Assembly (NCBI GenBank): GCA_018389105.1
Contig: JACATO010000307.1
Location: 1,575,001-1,639,000 of the forward strand
Reading direction: 5' to 3'
Origin: Nautilus pompilius
Taxonomy: Eukaryota > Mollusca > Cephalopoda > Nautilida > Nautilidae
DNA length: 64,000 nucleotides
Positions 36,440 through 47,985 of the stretch are shown piece by piece; the first letter of the stretch is position 1; each line of letters starts with the position of its first letter. Below the pieces are notes generated by a model. That model did not search any database. It worked only from the letters and a program-made list of their open reading frames with translations, and was not told the origin of the DNA. The position numbers and the translations under genes were made by a program.

Positions 36440-37090
36440 GTTTGTTTGTTTTTTTGTTCTTATATTAATTTCATCTTCTGCATTAGATTTATGGAAAATA
36501 TCAAATTTAAGCATCTACTTGTCAACAAATTAAAATCTAAAATTACAGATACCATATCAAACAGAATTGAAATCTTATATTTAGTTTTTGACTGTGTATT
36601 TTTTATTTTATATCCTGGAATTATGAATTTCTTTTTTGTCCAGTTTTAGCATGTGTAGTTACATAAATCTGCACTTAATAAATCCTCATCTAAATAAGCA
36701 AGCAAAGCGTATTCCTAGAATCAATAATCCACAGCCCAAGGATGTTTGGCTTAAATTTTATTGAACTTTGCAACATATTTATTTCAAAAGAGCTTTACAG
36801 AAACATTGTTTAGGTAGCATGTTACAATGTGAGAATGGACTACAAATATTTATTTTAAACAGTTTCCAATTGCAGTAATAAGATTTTAAAATGCAAAAGA
36901 AAAAAATGTAATGCTGAAAAAATCTACACAGATCTGATTTATTATCAGAAACAATAAAATCAACTGATATATGCAAAGGTTTCACACAAGTAAATAGATA
37001 TCCAGGTTCGAAAGAACACTTGTTTATTCTGAAATCATCCATAGCATTGGAAAATTAGGATTTGGAGTTAATACTTTCTAGCATAATTCT
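36440..37090. other. AT-rich spacer, nothing identified
   Basis: No gene or repeat domain was recognised. Confidence 0.5.
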
Positions 37091-37099
37091 TCACCTTAT

Positions 37100-37900
37100 G
37101 CAAAGCAGCAATAGACTAACACCTGTGGTTGAGATCAGCATTTCTGGCATAGAATATGAATTTGGGAAACTCATGAAGAGAGTTTAACATATACACTCAT
37201 GATCAGTGATTGACCAGGCCATTGCAGAGGTGTGATATCTTAACTGTTTTTCAATTTTGCATTGCGTGAGTGAGAAAAGCTAGTGCATTATATTGTATTA
37301 AAATATGCCTTCTTTGAAAAGATTGACAAAGATGGGCCCCTTTCAAAGAATGCTTATGTAGAAATTATGGTTTTGAAGATCATCAGCTGTGATCATTTGA
37401 TAACTCTAATTTTATTCTACATCAAAACAGCTAGATTGCACATTTAGTCATGGCTTGCAAATACTTCATTTCCCATGCTGAATGGTGCCACATCCATGCA
37501 TGACCACTGTTTGAGAACTGAAAAATAGGCACTAATTTGAGAGAGAAAAAGTGTTTTAAAAGGTAGGGGCATAATAGCATCTGCCTCACCGATTGTGGTT
37601 AATGGGTAGCATTGTGTGGGATAAAGAGTGATTTGTACCTCAGCACTACTACATTGTTGTACCCCATGTTATGAAGATGACATTTGATGGTTTGTTCCAA
37701 TAAACACGCACATTCTGCCACATTTGTAGCCATTTGTCAGAATTTTGTTTCCTTGCTCTTAACAACAGAAAGTTTACATTCTGCTGGCTTTCATTATCCA
37801 GGATGCACATCAATTGTTATCATAACTTTTCTTAAAGTAGCCAGTCTTCCTGTTAGAAGTTGACATTAAAACATCTAATGCCTTGGATATTTCTAGCTGG
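37100..37900 (-). mobile_element. possible Tc1-like relic
   Basis: Minus-strand fragments LLLRARKQNSDKWLQMWQNV (about 37715-37775) and CYPLTTIGEADAIMPLPF (about 37560-37615) resemble, in order, the region before the first catalytic Asp and the C..PTVK.GG.SIM.WG block of Tc1 transposases. The region is less AT-rich than its flanks. No catalytic residue or terminal repeat could be identified, so this is tentative. Confidence 0.38.
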
Positions 37901-38009
37901 CTCCTGTGTCTCATTGTGCAACTATTTACCTCTTTTCAAAGTTCATTAGTTTCCATAATCCTCCTGTCCATAGCATGGCTATCTGCAGAATGAGGCTTTC
38001 TTTAGACTA

Positions 38010-40060
38010 GTGGTCCAAAGCTATTTATTGGAAGTGCCACTTTTAAATCCAGATACATTCTTATGTACCAGATAAAATGATAGCTAAATATAAGCCTAAA
38101 TCTGTTCTTTTATGATAAATAAGGTCTTAGCAGGATAGGATCTATAATTTTACATAGATTTTGAACCAAAATTAGTTAAAAATAAACTATTTCATGAATT
38201 CACACAAGTGAAAAAAAAACCAAGCTTATTACTAAATTATTAACTAATTTATTTAAAATTAAAATTTACTAAGTTAATAAAGAAAAAACTAATATAAAAA
38301 TTGGATAATAGAAAAGATTTAAAATTAGATCTAATTTATCAATATTGAAAATATTTTAAAATTAAATAAAAAGTTTAGTTGTTACATGAAAGAAAAAATC
38401 TAGTGAGAAAAATGGGCCTATTTTTCACCTGATAGCTTTACAATGTCTGGCACCATATTGGCCACCCCAATCCTCAAGATGTCATGCAAATGCTGATCAG
38501 TCATGCAAAAACACATTTTAGGTGCTGCCAAAAGTTGTAATGAATCCCCTTGAGAAAGTTTTGATGTTTGGTTGACTACTTTCTGGCAAAGAATAATAAA
38601 AATGTAAAAAAAATTGCTTTTCTTTTTTTAAATTAGTGCTTCAAAAAGTCGTGGACCTGTCAATCAGTCAACTCTAATTGTAAATCTTCAGGTGCATCAT
38701 TCACTTGTGCTACAGAAGGGTTCTAAAAGATCTCCAGCTATTTTGCTGTTTATGAAGGTGCAGTAATTCTGATGGTAGCTTTGCAACTTTATTGGCTGAC
38801 TGTTCCACAGTGATGTTTCTTAATATAACACTTTCACAGCACTTAAAGGTTACCAGCTCTTAGCTGCTTGTGGGAAAGTTTTGGTTTAGCTTCAAAAGAT
38901 TTTGTTTTTCCACACATTGACTGCTGATGAATAATACAGTGAAATTTCAGAATTAATTTTCTTCATGTGCCTGTTGATAATCCTCACTAAGTCCTGTTTT
39001 TAAGCAACCGTATTTGTAGCATTGTCAGTGATGATACTTTTAAATATATATTTACCAGCCAGTTATTGTATCCTTGCTACTTTGTTAACCTGCTAATCCC
39101 TCTGTCAATTCAAAAGCAGGGTCATATTTTCTAATGTAGATAAGCAATATTTGAAATATCTTTACTTCATCTAATGCTAAACAAAACTTTTCAAATCTCT
39201 CTGCTTTTATTTAAATTGAGAGCAAAGATCTTGTGCTATGTTTTCAATTCTCCATGTGATTGTACTTACATTTGCAAATCAGTTCTTTCTGATTTCACCT
39301 TCAACATCCCATCTGTAAAATACCGTACCTCGGTCAGCGAAATTTGTCTACCTGTAGCTTTTCTCTAACAGCTGCAATGTTTTTTGTGACATGTTTCATG
39401 AACATATTTTTCTGGCAAAATTTTTTTTTCATAGCAGCTACCTTTTCAGCCTGCAATTTCCCTACAATCACATCAAACTCACTCATTTTGTGTCATGTGA
39501 CATCGCACTCTTTTAAAAACAGCAACAGTCTCTTTACACACTAAGCTCACTATTTTATCTTTACACTACACTCACAAGTATTTGTTTGTGTACTGTTCAT
39601 TGAACACCCTGTTCTCAAAATCTACCATCCTTTTGCAAACTTCTTACTTAAAAGTATATTCCTTTTAAAAAAAAAGATAATTGCTAAGAAAAACAGGAAT
39701 TTTCTTAACAAAATAAATAGCACCCCATAATTTGTTATTTGTCTGGGCCCTGTGGGAGTGACTAAGAGGGAAAAGAGAGCACAAAGTCTACAACCCAGAG
39801 CCAATCGAAAGAGAATAAAGGTGACTCAAACCATGTCAACAGCTGCTTTTTTATTATTATTAACTGCACTGCCACATGAAAAAAACAGAAGAAAGAGATA
39901 TCACTAAAATATGGAGTGAGGACAAATTCAGTAAAAGCCAATGTAGATTAAGCAATTTTTAAGAATGTTCACATTTTTCTTTTCTGCTGTGTGTACTATT
40001 TTATGTTAATAAACTTTTCATCAATCGGCCAGATATAAAGGCTTAGCTGGGACCCCTGCT
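38010..40060 (-). mobile_element. hAT transposon relic (GTF2IRD2-type transposase)
   Basis: The left end TAGTGGTCCAAAGCT and the reverse of the right end AGCAGGGGTCCCAGCTAAGC have the CAG.GGTCC form of hAT termini. The minus strand carries FDVIVGKLQAEKVAAMKKKF (about 39425-39485), then RIENIAQDLCSQFK and FCLALDEVKIFQ...LLIYIRKYD followed by PAFELTEG (about 39115-39260). These correspond to RI..LS.DL..QL and FS.ALDESTD.TDTAQL.IFIRG.D..FE.TEE of GTF2IRD2/Charlie-type hATs, with the catalytic Asp in ALDE. Many stops. The C-terminal half (38010-39100) is too decayed to read securely. Confidence 0.75.
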
Positions 40061-40209
40061 CTAAATTGTAGCTGTTCTCATTGACTGCAAGCATATGCTG
40101 ATTATTTGAATGGAATGTCCTATTTGAGTCTCAGGGTTTTGTTTATTTACTTATGTCAAATCTGTATATATAAACATTAAAAACATTTTTATTCTAGATG
40201 TTATATATA

Positions 40210-41530
40210 TACAAGGTGTAGTCAAAAAGTATCCGACCTTGAATTTGTTTGAACAAAATAATAATGCGTGAGCAAAATCCGCATGGGTATTAGGTGGTCT
40301 TGTCCTTCCTGAGCGTGCGCAAAAATTTTCGTGTCTGTAAGTTGCGCCAGTCGCCCGCAGTGATACGTTGAGTACAGACGTGAAGAGTGTGCTGTGCGAT
40401 TTTTCTTTTTGAGTCAAGATGATTGAGCACATTGATCAAAGATACTGTATCAAATTCTGCCAAAAACTTGGTGATACGCAAGCCCAGACTATCGAGAAGG
40501 CCTTTGGAGATGATGCTATGGGAAAAACACAAATAAAGGAGTGGTACAACCAATTCAAAGATGGCCGCACCTTAGTGGACAGTGAGCCACGTTGTGGCAG
40601 ACCATCGACTAGCAGAAACGAAATGATTGCAAAGGTTCGAAGAATAGTCTATGAAGACTATCGTGTGACTATTGAGGAGATTGTTGCCGAAGTTTGAATC
40701 AGCCATGGGTAAGTTCAGTCAATTATAACAGAAGATTTGTGCATGAGGAAGGTGTCGGCCAAATTCGTACCAAAGTTGATGTCTGACCAGCAGAAATAAA
40801 ACAGAAAGGAAATCTTCCAGGACATGCTGGAGTGTGCTAGCCAAGATCAAAACTTCATGAACGCTATCATCACTAGCGATGAGACATGGGTGTACGGCTA
40901 TGACCCTGAAACAAAATTGCAATCATCCCAATGGAAGCATCCATCCTCGCCAAGACCAAAGAAAGCAAGACAGGTGCAATGTTAAACTGATGACCTGTTT
41001 TTTTTTTACTACAAAGGTATTGTGCACCATAAATATGCACCACAAGGTCAGACATTTAACAAAGAATACTACCTGGGGGTTCTTCGTCGCCTTCGTGAAG
41101 CTGTGCGCCAAAAACGACCCGACCTGTGGGCAGCAAAGAACTGGCAACTCCACCATGACAACGCACCTGCTCGTTCCCCTCACATCATCCAAGCATTCCT
41201 CGTGAAGCATAACACACCACTTGTTCGTCAGGCTTCCTACTCCCCATACTTGGCTCCGTGTGACTTTTGGCTATTCCCAAAGTTCAAAAAAACACTCAAA
41301 GGGAGAAGATTTGAGTCAACAGAGGACATTAAGCAAAATTCGACGGCACAGCTATACAGCATCCCAAAAGGTGATTTCCAGAAATGTTCCCGGCAGTGGC
41401 AGGAACGCTGGCAGAAGTGTGTAGACTCCCAAGGCGAATACTTTGAAGGACACAAAATCAAAATGGTGAGTTTTTTAATATTACTTGTTTTTTTGGCCAA
41501 AGGTCGGATACTTTTTGACTACACCTCGTA
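40210..41530 (+). mobile_element. mariner transposon, nearly full length
   Basis: TA-flanked, 1321 bases. Both ends contain GGTGTAGTCAAAAAGTATCC, with one mismatch over the first 31 bases of the inverted repeats (TACAAGG versus TACGAGG). The length and a single central gene fit a mariner of about 1.3 kb. High similarity between its ends suggests it is younger than the mariners at 44986 and 55712. Confidence 0.95.
40419..41463 (+). pseudogene. mariner transposase pseudogene
   Basis: Starts MIEHIDQRYCIKFCQKLGDT and keeps one frame to the end, but with in-frame stops at 40695, 40710, 40797 and 40983. The last lies in a region with compensating small indels. N-terminal helix-turn-helix pair: FGDDAMGKTQIKEWYNQFKD and then the GRPSTSRN hinge. 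Catalytic residues: ITSDETWVYGYD (40869-40904), WQLHHDNAPA (second Asp) and SYSPYLAPCDFWLFPK (third Asp). The last two Asp are separated by 34 residues, the mariner D34D signature. C-terminal WQKCVDSQGEYFEG is typical. About 345 codons, the full family length. Confidence 0.93.
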
Positions 41531-41639
41531 TATAGCATTTTTAAATGTTTTAAATACAAAATTGCATTTTGATGTTTAGTTTAGTTTACTTAAGTTACAA
41601 GCAGGCAAGAAGCCATGGATTTTGAAGGAGTTGAACATT

Positions 41640-41812
41640 TTCTGAAATACTGAGTTGGTTATATTAATAAAAAGTGCCCACTAAAATGGTTAATTTTCAA
41701 ACATGACAAGAAGCCAACATGGCTGGCAGATGAAGAGACCATTACTGAGAGGTATGCCAAACAGACCATAGCATTCTAGTAGTCTAACCACCAGACCACC
41801 CTGTTTATCAGT
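41640..41812 (-). repeat. possible tRNA-derived SINE
   Basis: On the minus strand GGGTGGTCTGGTGGTTAGAC (about 41779-41803) resembles a tRNA A box (TRGCNNAGYGG) and a tRNA 5' half. No clear B box follows, so the assignment is weak. Confidence 0.3.
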
Positions 41813-41963
41813 ACAATTCTTAAAATGATTAATGCAATTACTATTAACTTCACTTCCTGGTGATTTGTTCCATTTATTAATAGTTACATTACTAAAAAAT
41901 TTGCTTATTTTTCTGTATTTCCAATGTATGCTTCCTTTAGATCTTCTGGAAAAACAAGAAAAG

Positions 41964-41964
<1 letters not shown>

Positions 41965-41994
<30 letters not shown>
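41965..41994. repeat. (CT)n-(TA)n microsatellite
   Basis: CTCTCTCT followed by about eleven TA units. Confidence 0.9.
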
Positions 41995-41999
41995 ATCAA

Positions 42000-43060
42000 C
42001 AGCCAGGCATAATTATGGATGTATTAATTTATAATTTATTATTGGATACATTTTAAATGTGCAAATGCATATGATTGTTAAAATATACATGGGGGAAAAG
42101 TTTACCTTCAGACGTTCGTAACATAGTTTTCATTGAAATATTTTTCTTTATGAGAATTATATTGATAGATGAGTTTACATTATGGCCATTACATGTGTAT
42201 TTTTGTGTGTGCTTATGAAGCTGTACTAAAGGAACTGACATTACAGTATAGTGTTACTACTCATGTCACTTGCTGTAGTTATATTATCTATAAAGAGATA
42301 AGATACTTGAAAGAGTAATAATTTTGTAAATATATTTGAACTGATGTCTCATGGAATAAAATGCCTTCTGGGACATTACAATGCAAGTAAATCTTTTTTA
42401 ACTATTGATAGTTCTAAGACTATGCATTTATTTTATGTGTTATGTACATCCTTGTCCACTGATTTTAACAAATAGCAGTTCTAATGCTGCTGAATGGTTT
42501 TGTTTGTTGGCCAGAGTGGTAAGTAACTTTTATCTGTTTATATGGTGAGTTTGTACCTCGTGTGCATATGAAATGAAATTTAGCCTTGGTAATTAAACAT
42601 GTTATATCATATACTTAGAATTTATATCAGCAGTGAAAGAATGGCCAGATTGGTAAGATATTTCTAAAAAATGTTTAAAACAAAATTACTTTTTCTTTAA
42701 AACGATTAACTTAATGTAAAATATTTGTATGTATATAATAAGCTATCCCCCATTTTTTTCTTTTGCTAAAAATTCACTTTTCATTAACACATTACAGAGA
42801 ATTAATAAAAAGTTAATACATTATTGATTCATATTGAAATAAACTGTATGTATATAATAAAGAAAAATTATTCAGGGAATTGTTGACTTTGAGCTTTAAT
42901 TAAGACCTCAACATCTGTCACTGTTAACACATTATGCTTTTTTGTTCCACTTTTTAGATATGCAATTACAAAACAATTTCACCTATATCAATACTTTTTA
43001 AAAGTAAATTATATATATATATTTAAAAATTGTATTTATTTATTTTTGTGTATTGAATTG
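42000..43060. other. AT-rich spacer, nothing identified
   Basis: No gene or repeat domain was recognised. Confidence 0.5.
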
Positions 43061-43310
43061 ATGGTTCAGCAATGACTACTGGATGACTAAGGTTGAGTGC
43101 CAGAGTTCAAATTCTGTTCATAATCAGCTTGGTTATGGTTTCTTCCACATCTGAAAGATGAAGTGTTCTAGTATGGACATCCATAGGTTTTAGGTTGGCT
43201 AAAGTTGGAATGTGTCAGGCATGTTTATGCTGCTTATGATTTCCAGTATCATTGTCATCCTGACTTTTGTCTATGTTCTGGATAGGGGACACAACATCAA
43301 TCATCCATTA
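43060..43310 (+). repeat. tRNA-derived SINE candidate
   Basis: TGGTTCAGCAA at 43062-43072 fits a Pol III A box (TRGCNNAGYGG) at most positions. AGTTCAAATTC at 43104-43114 fits a B box (GGTTCGANNCC), about 32 bases apart, as in tRNA-related SINE heads. A non-tRNA body of about 200 bases follows. No second copy was seen in the window to define its ends. Confidence 0.5.
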
Positions 43311-44985
43311 AATTATAATTTGATTAGAAATATATTTGCAAATAAAATGAAATATATGGATTTTATAGCATGTGAGAGACAAGAACAACACCAGATGGTA
43401 TAGGTAATGTAAAACATCATTATTTTCATTGATTTAAATACCAGAAACATTTGTTACTGATAGTCAAAATTAACCATCAAAGAAATAAGCGTCAAACATT
43501 TCTGATATATGCCAGTGTGTGTGTATATATATGTGTGTGTCATTATAGTAGAATACTAGAGCCAGCAATACTGTGTGATATTCAAATTAGACTTCATGTT
43601 GTATGTTCATTTTAAGTTTTTTTCCTGTTAAATAGATAAGGAAAATGGAAGAGGGTGAACTGGTTGATCTTGACAGCTTTATAATTTACTCTGTGTGTAT
43701 CACAAGATTAAATAGCACTTTATCAGATGAAAGATGTCTTTTAGTAAAGTCAGTCATTTATAGTAAAATGTCATAATCATGGATTATATATTTTTCATCA
43801 CTTTTTCAGTTTATTTATTTAGTTTTTTGTTTTTTTTTAATTACAAGCAGTAAGAAGCTCTATAATGGCTTATGTGAGGACCCCAGAAAAGAAAATGGCC
43901 ATCAGTATAATTCTTCAATTAATTAATTCTTGAGATTTTTGGTGTTGCATAGAGGTAGTTTAAACAGAAACAGGAAACCCAGTTCTTTTGATAACTTATC
44001 ATTTTATTCTCATTTAAAGATTATACCAGGATTCTTAAATTGTTTACTACTATCACTATTAATAAAGTAACTTATTCAATTTATTAAAATATATTTTTGG
44101 TATCAAACATTGGAATGATGAATGTATATGTTATACTCAAATTCCTGAGTTACTTTTTTTTAAAATAAAAACATTAACTAAAAACAAAATACTGATTTCT
44201 AGACCTGATCACAGCAATGTTAAGCTATAATGAGAATATAAGTATCTACAAAAGGTTTCCAGTGTAGAGTTTATCGTACCATGTGTTATAATGGATTATG
44301 ATTTGCTCATAAGTTAAATTACTGCTTTGCACTTAGGCATTGATTACAAAACTGAGCCAAGCATGAATACTAAATTGTTTGCCCATCTCCATTTCCTAAA
44401 ATTAAAATAAATAAATTTAAAAAAAAAAAATTACTTTTTTGTTTCCTTTCTAGAACTATAAAAAATGAGATTTATTTTTATGAGAAGTTTTAAAACCAGC
44501 ATGAAACTATTTTGAGTATTATTATGAAATGTGAATATTGTTTTGACTATTTATAAAATCTATTTTTAAAAGTCTAAATAAATACAAATTTAAAAAGTAT
44601 ATTATACATTTGACAATTATTATTTGAATAGTGGTATTTATCTCTCTCTTCTGCATATAGCAGGCATTTTATTGAATAAGTAATTTTTTATCTAGTTTTA
44701 TAAACCTTTATGCACATTTACTCTTTTATCACAGTTTTGTTGCACAATGTTGTTTTCTTTATCTACAGCTGATGTTTCTAGGCCTATGGTGGAAAAAACC
44801 CTGGGGTTTGGTGTGAAATCGTTAATTGTGATTAACAGGGTCATTCTTCAGAAAATTATGCACTGATGATAGATGAAAAGAATATTTTTTTTAGATATAC
44901 AAGTTTGGCTGGTAACCTGATAAGCGTATGATACTCACAATCATTCCTATAACAAAAACAGTATGAATATTAAAAGACAGTAATG
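43311..44985. other. AT-rich spacer with a (TG)/(TA) microsatellite
   Basis: A mixed TG/TA run lies at about 43514-43540. No gene was recognised. Confidence 0.5.
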
Positions 44986-46250
44986 TATGAGGTCTGATCA
45001 TAACGTTCTAGAACTAAATTTATTCAGACAAAATGAAACCACAAATCAGTTAATGAACTCCTTCAAAGTAGTCCCCTCCTGATTGAATGCAGCGGTTCCA
45101 GCACTCCTATCACTTGATATATTTTTGATGATGGTCAGCACATCCTGAGATGTCTTTCCCTTTAGGGTGCATTTCAATCTGGGGAATAGAAAAAAGTTGT
45201 TTGGTGCCAAATCTTGTGAATACAGTGAATGAGGAACCGTTAGAATGTTTTGCATGGTCAGAATTTTCTTGTATAGAGAGTACTAAATGTGACGGTGAAT
45301 TGTAATGATGCAACATCCACACATCTGACTCCCATTTTCCAGGCTGTTTCCATTGAACTGCATCTCTTAGGCATTTCATGATGGCCAAGTAAAACCACTG
45401 ATTCACTGTCTGACTTTGTGGAACATAATCATGATGCTCAACATCCTCAATGTCAAAAAACACAATGAACATAATCTTCACATTTGAGTGAACCTGTCTT
45501 GCTTTCTTTGATTGAGGCAACAATGCAGTTCTCCACTGAGAAGACTAATGCTTAGTCTCAGGGTCGCACCATAAACACAATCATCACCTGTAATTATGTT
45601 GCATAGAAAGTTTTCATTGCTGGCTATGCAAATAGTGAGTTCTTAATATACTCTGAGGTCATGTTCCTTCTGTTCTGGAGTGAGAATTTGTGGGACAAAC
45701 CTTTCTGAGACTCTTCTCATTCTCAAATCTTTAGTCAAAATTGTTTGGCATGTGCTGTAGGAGATGCCAACTTTTTCAGCCACTACATAAATCATCATTC
45801 ATCTGTCACCACAAATGATGTCACATACACATGTGATTGATTCCTCATTGTGCGAGGTTGATGGACAGCCAGAGCATGGATCATTATCAACAGAAGTTCA
45901 GCCATGTTTAGACTGAGAAAACCACTCAGATGTTTTCAAATGGCTAAGTGCTTCATTACCAAATGCTTTTCTTAACAATTCATAGGTTTCTCTGGCTATT
46001 TTCCCAAGTTTCAAATGGAATTCGATGCACACACATTACTCCTTTGTAATCTCCATTTTACAGTGGGGAGACAAAAATAAACACATCTTCACAGAAGTAC
46101 ACATCATGCATGACAGAGACAAGATGCCCGATTCCCACCAGAGGTGTGACATTGGCAAATGTTGCCAACCACACCCTCTTATTAATATTGCTATTGTGTA
46201 CTTCCAAACAATAAATTTAGTCTTGAAATTTTTTGATCAGACTTTGTGTA
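44986..46250 (-). mobile_element. mariner transposon, old copy
   Basis: TA-flanked, 1265 bases. The left end reads TATGAGGTCTGATCATAACG; the reverse of the right end reads TACACAAAGTCTGATCAAAA, so the repeats are diverged. The transposase is on the minus strand. The terminal sequence differs from the mariners at 5046 and 40210, so this is a separate lineage. Confidence 0.87.
45050..46060 (-). pseudogene. mariner transposase pseudogene
   Basis: Open piece 45523-45110 contains KKARQVHSNVKIMFIVFFD and WMLHHYNSPSHL, where the second catalytic Asp of HHDNAP is Tyr. An overlapping frame 45255-45046 has LYSQDLAPNNFFLFPRLK, where the third catalytic Asp is Asn. The N-terminal helix-turn-helix half lies in broken frames toward 46060. 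Two of three catalytic residues are replaced, so the copy is inactive. Confidence 0.85.
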
Positions 46251-47985
46251 CTAACTTAAATATAGTTTTTTTTTAACCCTCATGAAGCCAAATGTTAAAC
46301 TGGTTATTTGATAATATTAATAAGTATATGTTTGTGTATAGTTTGTATAGTATAGTAAATAAAGCTTAAAACAAATTAGAGGGCATCCCCTTTTCATTCT
46401 ACCAACAAACAATTTTAACTAGTGTAATAAGAACAACATTAAGTACATTAAGCAATGGCTCTTGCATGCAAATATTTGGGGATATTGAATTGCTTTACCG
46501 AATCCATTAATGAAAAATGTGAATAAAGACCATCATTTTGCTTGGTGAAATATGTATATTGTGATCCTTAGTAACATATTTTAGATGCACATGATTTTGC
46601 AGAAAAATTGGTGAGGCTTTTTATTCATGGTTTTACAGCTAATTATTATCACTGAAAATTTGAAGAAATAGTGATGGGAGGTATCTGGTATCAGGTAAAA
46701 CAAATCTTGCATTAATTAAGGGACATTTTATTTCTACCAGTTAAATGTCAATTCTTTGGATTACATTCTGACTATATTTGTTCAAAAGATACTTGACTGT
46801 ATCCATTATGCTTGCCAGAAAAATATGCTATATATTGATGAGATGGAAGATGAGAGGTGGAATATAATTTCTTCCTCGGCTCTACAGAGCCTTTATATGA
46901 ACAGTGGGAGTACCATGATATGACTGAAACTAACCTCAGCAAATGTTGAAGGGGGGATATGGATAATGCCACCCACCATTGATAATCTGATAAATCCAAT
47001 GTCTGAGGGCTCACAAGTTTTACATTTGATAAAAAAGTGTTCCTACTAAATACTAATGAATTAGAACAATTACTCAACATATGTTTGCAAAAGATCTGTA
47101 AAATTGTTACTTTTTTTTTTTTGCTGGTTGCAGATTGTTTTGCTTGCATGTGTGTGTTTATGTATAGTACAACAATAACAAACTAAAATTTCTGCATTTG
47201 TTTTAAGACATTATAACATATACGTCATGAAGACAAAAACCATGATCACTGTAGTAAAATTTTGACACAAGCTCAAGGTTAATCATGTTTTTTTCAACTT
47301 TAATTTACAGCAGTGGACAAAGAAAAAATAGTATTTCTCTAAAGATTTTAATATGATGAAATGCATTAAAATGTGAAAAATTTCATAATCAGGGTGAGAT
47401 CAGCACTTTAATGGCACAAAAACTGAAAAGGTATGGGTTAAGTTTTGGTTTTGGCATAGTCACTGAAAAAAATTCACAACTTTTCTTTCTAAAGTAATGT
47501 TTAAATCCAGAATCACCAATAATGTAATAATAGCATTCTTCTTTGATTGTGTTGTCATAGCTTTTGATTTTCAAATCTTCTAAGAAAAGACATTTGTTTA
47601 CAAAATTCAAGCAAATTGTTTTTTTTTTTTTTGTTTTTTTTGTAAATACGTTATACACCATTGGAAAGTGTGAAATGCTATCTTTATATTGACAGTAAAC
47701 TTAAACAATTAAATTTGACTGATGAGAAGCAGAATTTTGTGTGTAGCTAGCTACTGGAATTGATGGCAACTAATCAGGGTGAGCATACAGAATATACTGC
47801 TGCTGAAGTGAAGGTCACTGAATGAATCAAGCGGGTTAAATCTAAGGTTGATAAATGTACCAAAAAAGCTTGCAGGTTTTTTTGCCTGGCTTGTACAGGT
47901 GAAACTGAACAGGTTGATAATTCTATAGTCATTTGTATGAGCCTGGAGTTTTCTAGAAGCTTTCCTGTTGGAAACTGACTCAATA
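46251..47985. other. spacer, nothing identified
   Basis: The part at 46780-47050 is slightly less AT-rich and has a 125-codon open frame on the minus strand (47149-46772) without any recognised motif. It may be an unclassified repeat. The rest is AT-rich with T-runs. Confidence 0.45.

Noticed and set aside
46772-47149. 125-codon minus-strand open frame as a gene
   Set aside because: No recognised motif, no splice or promoter context; possibly part of an unclassified repeat.
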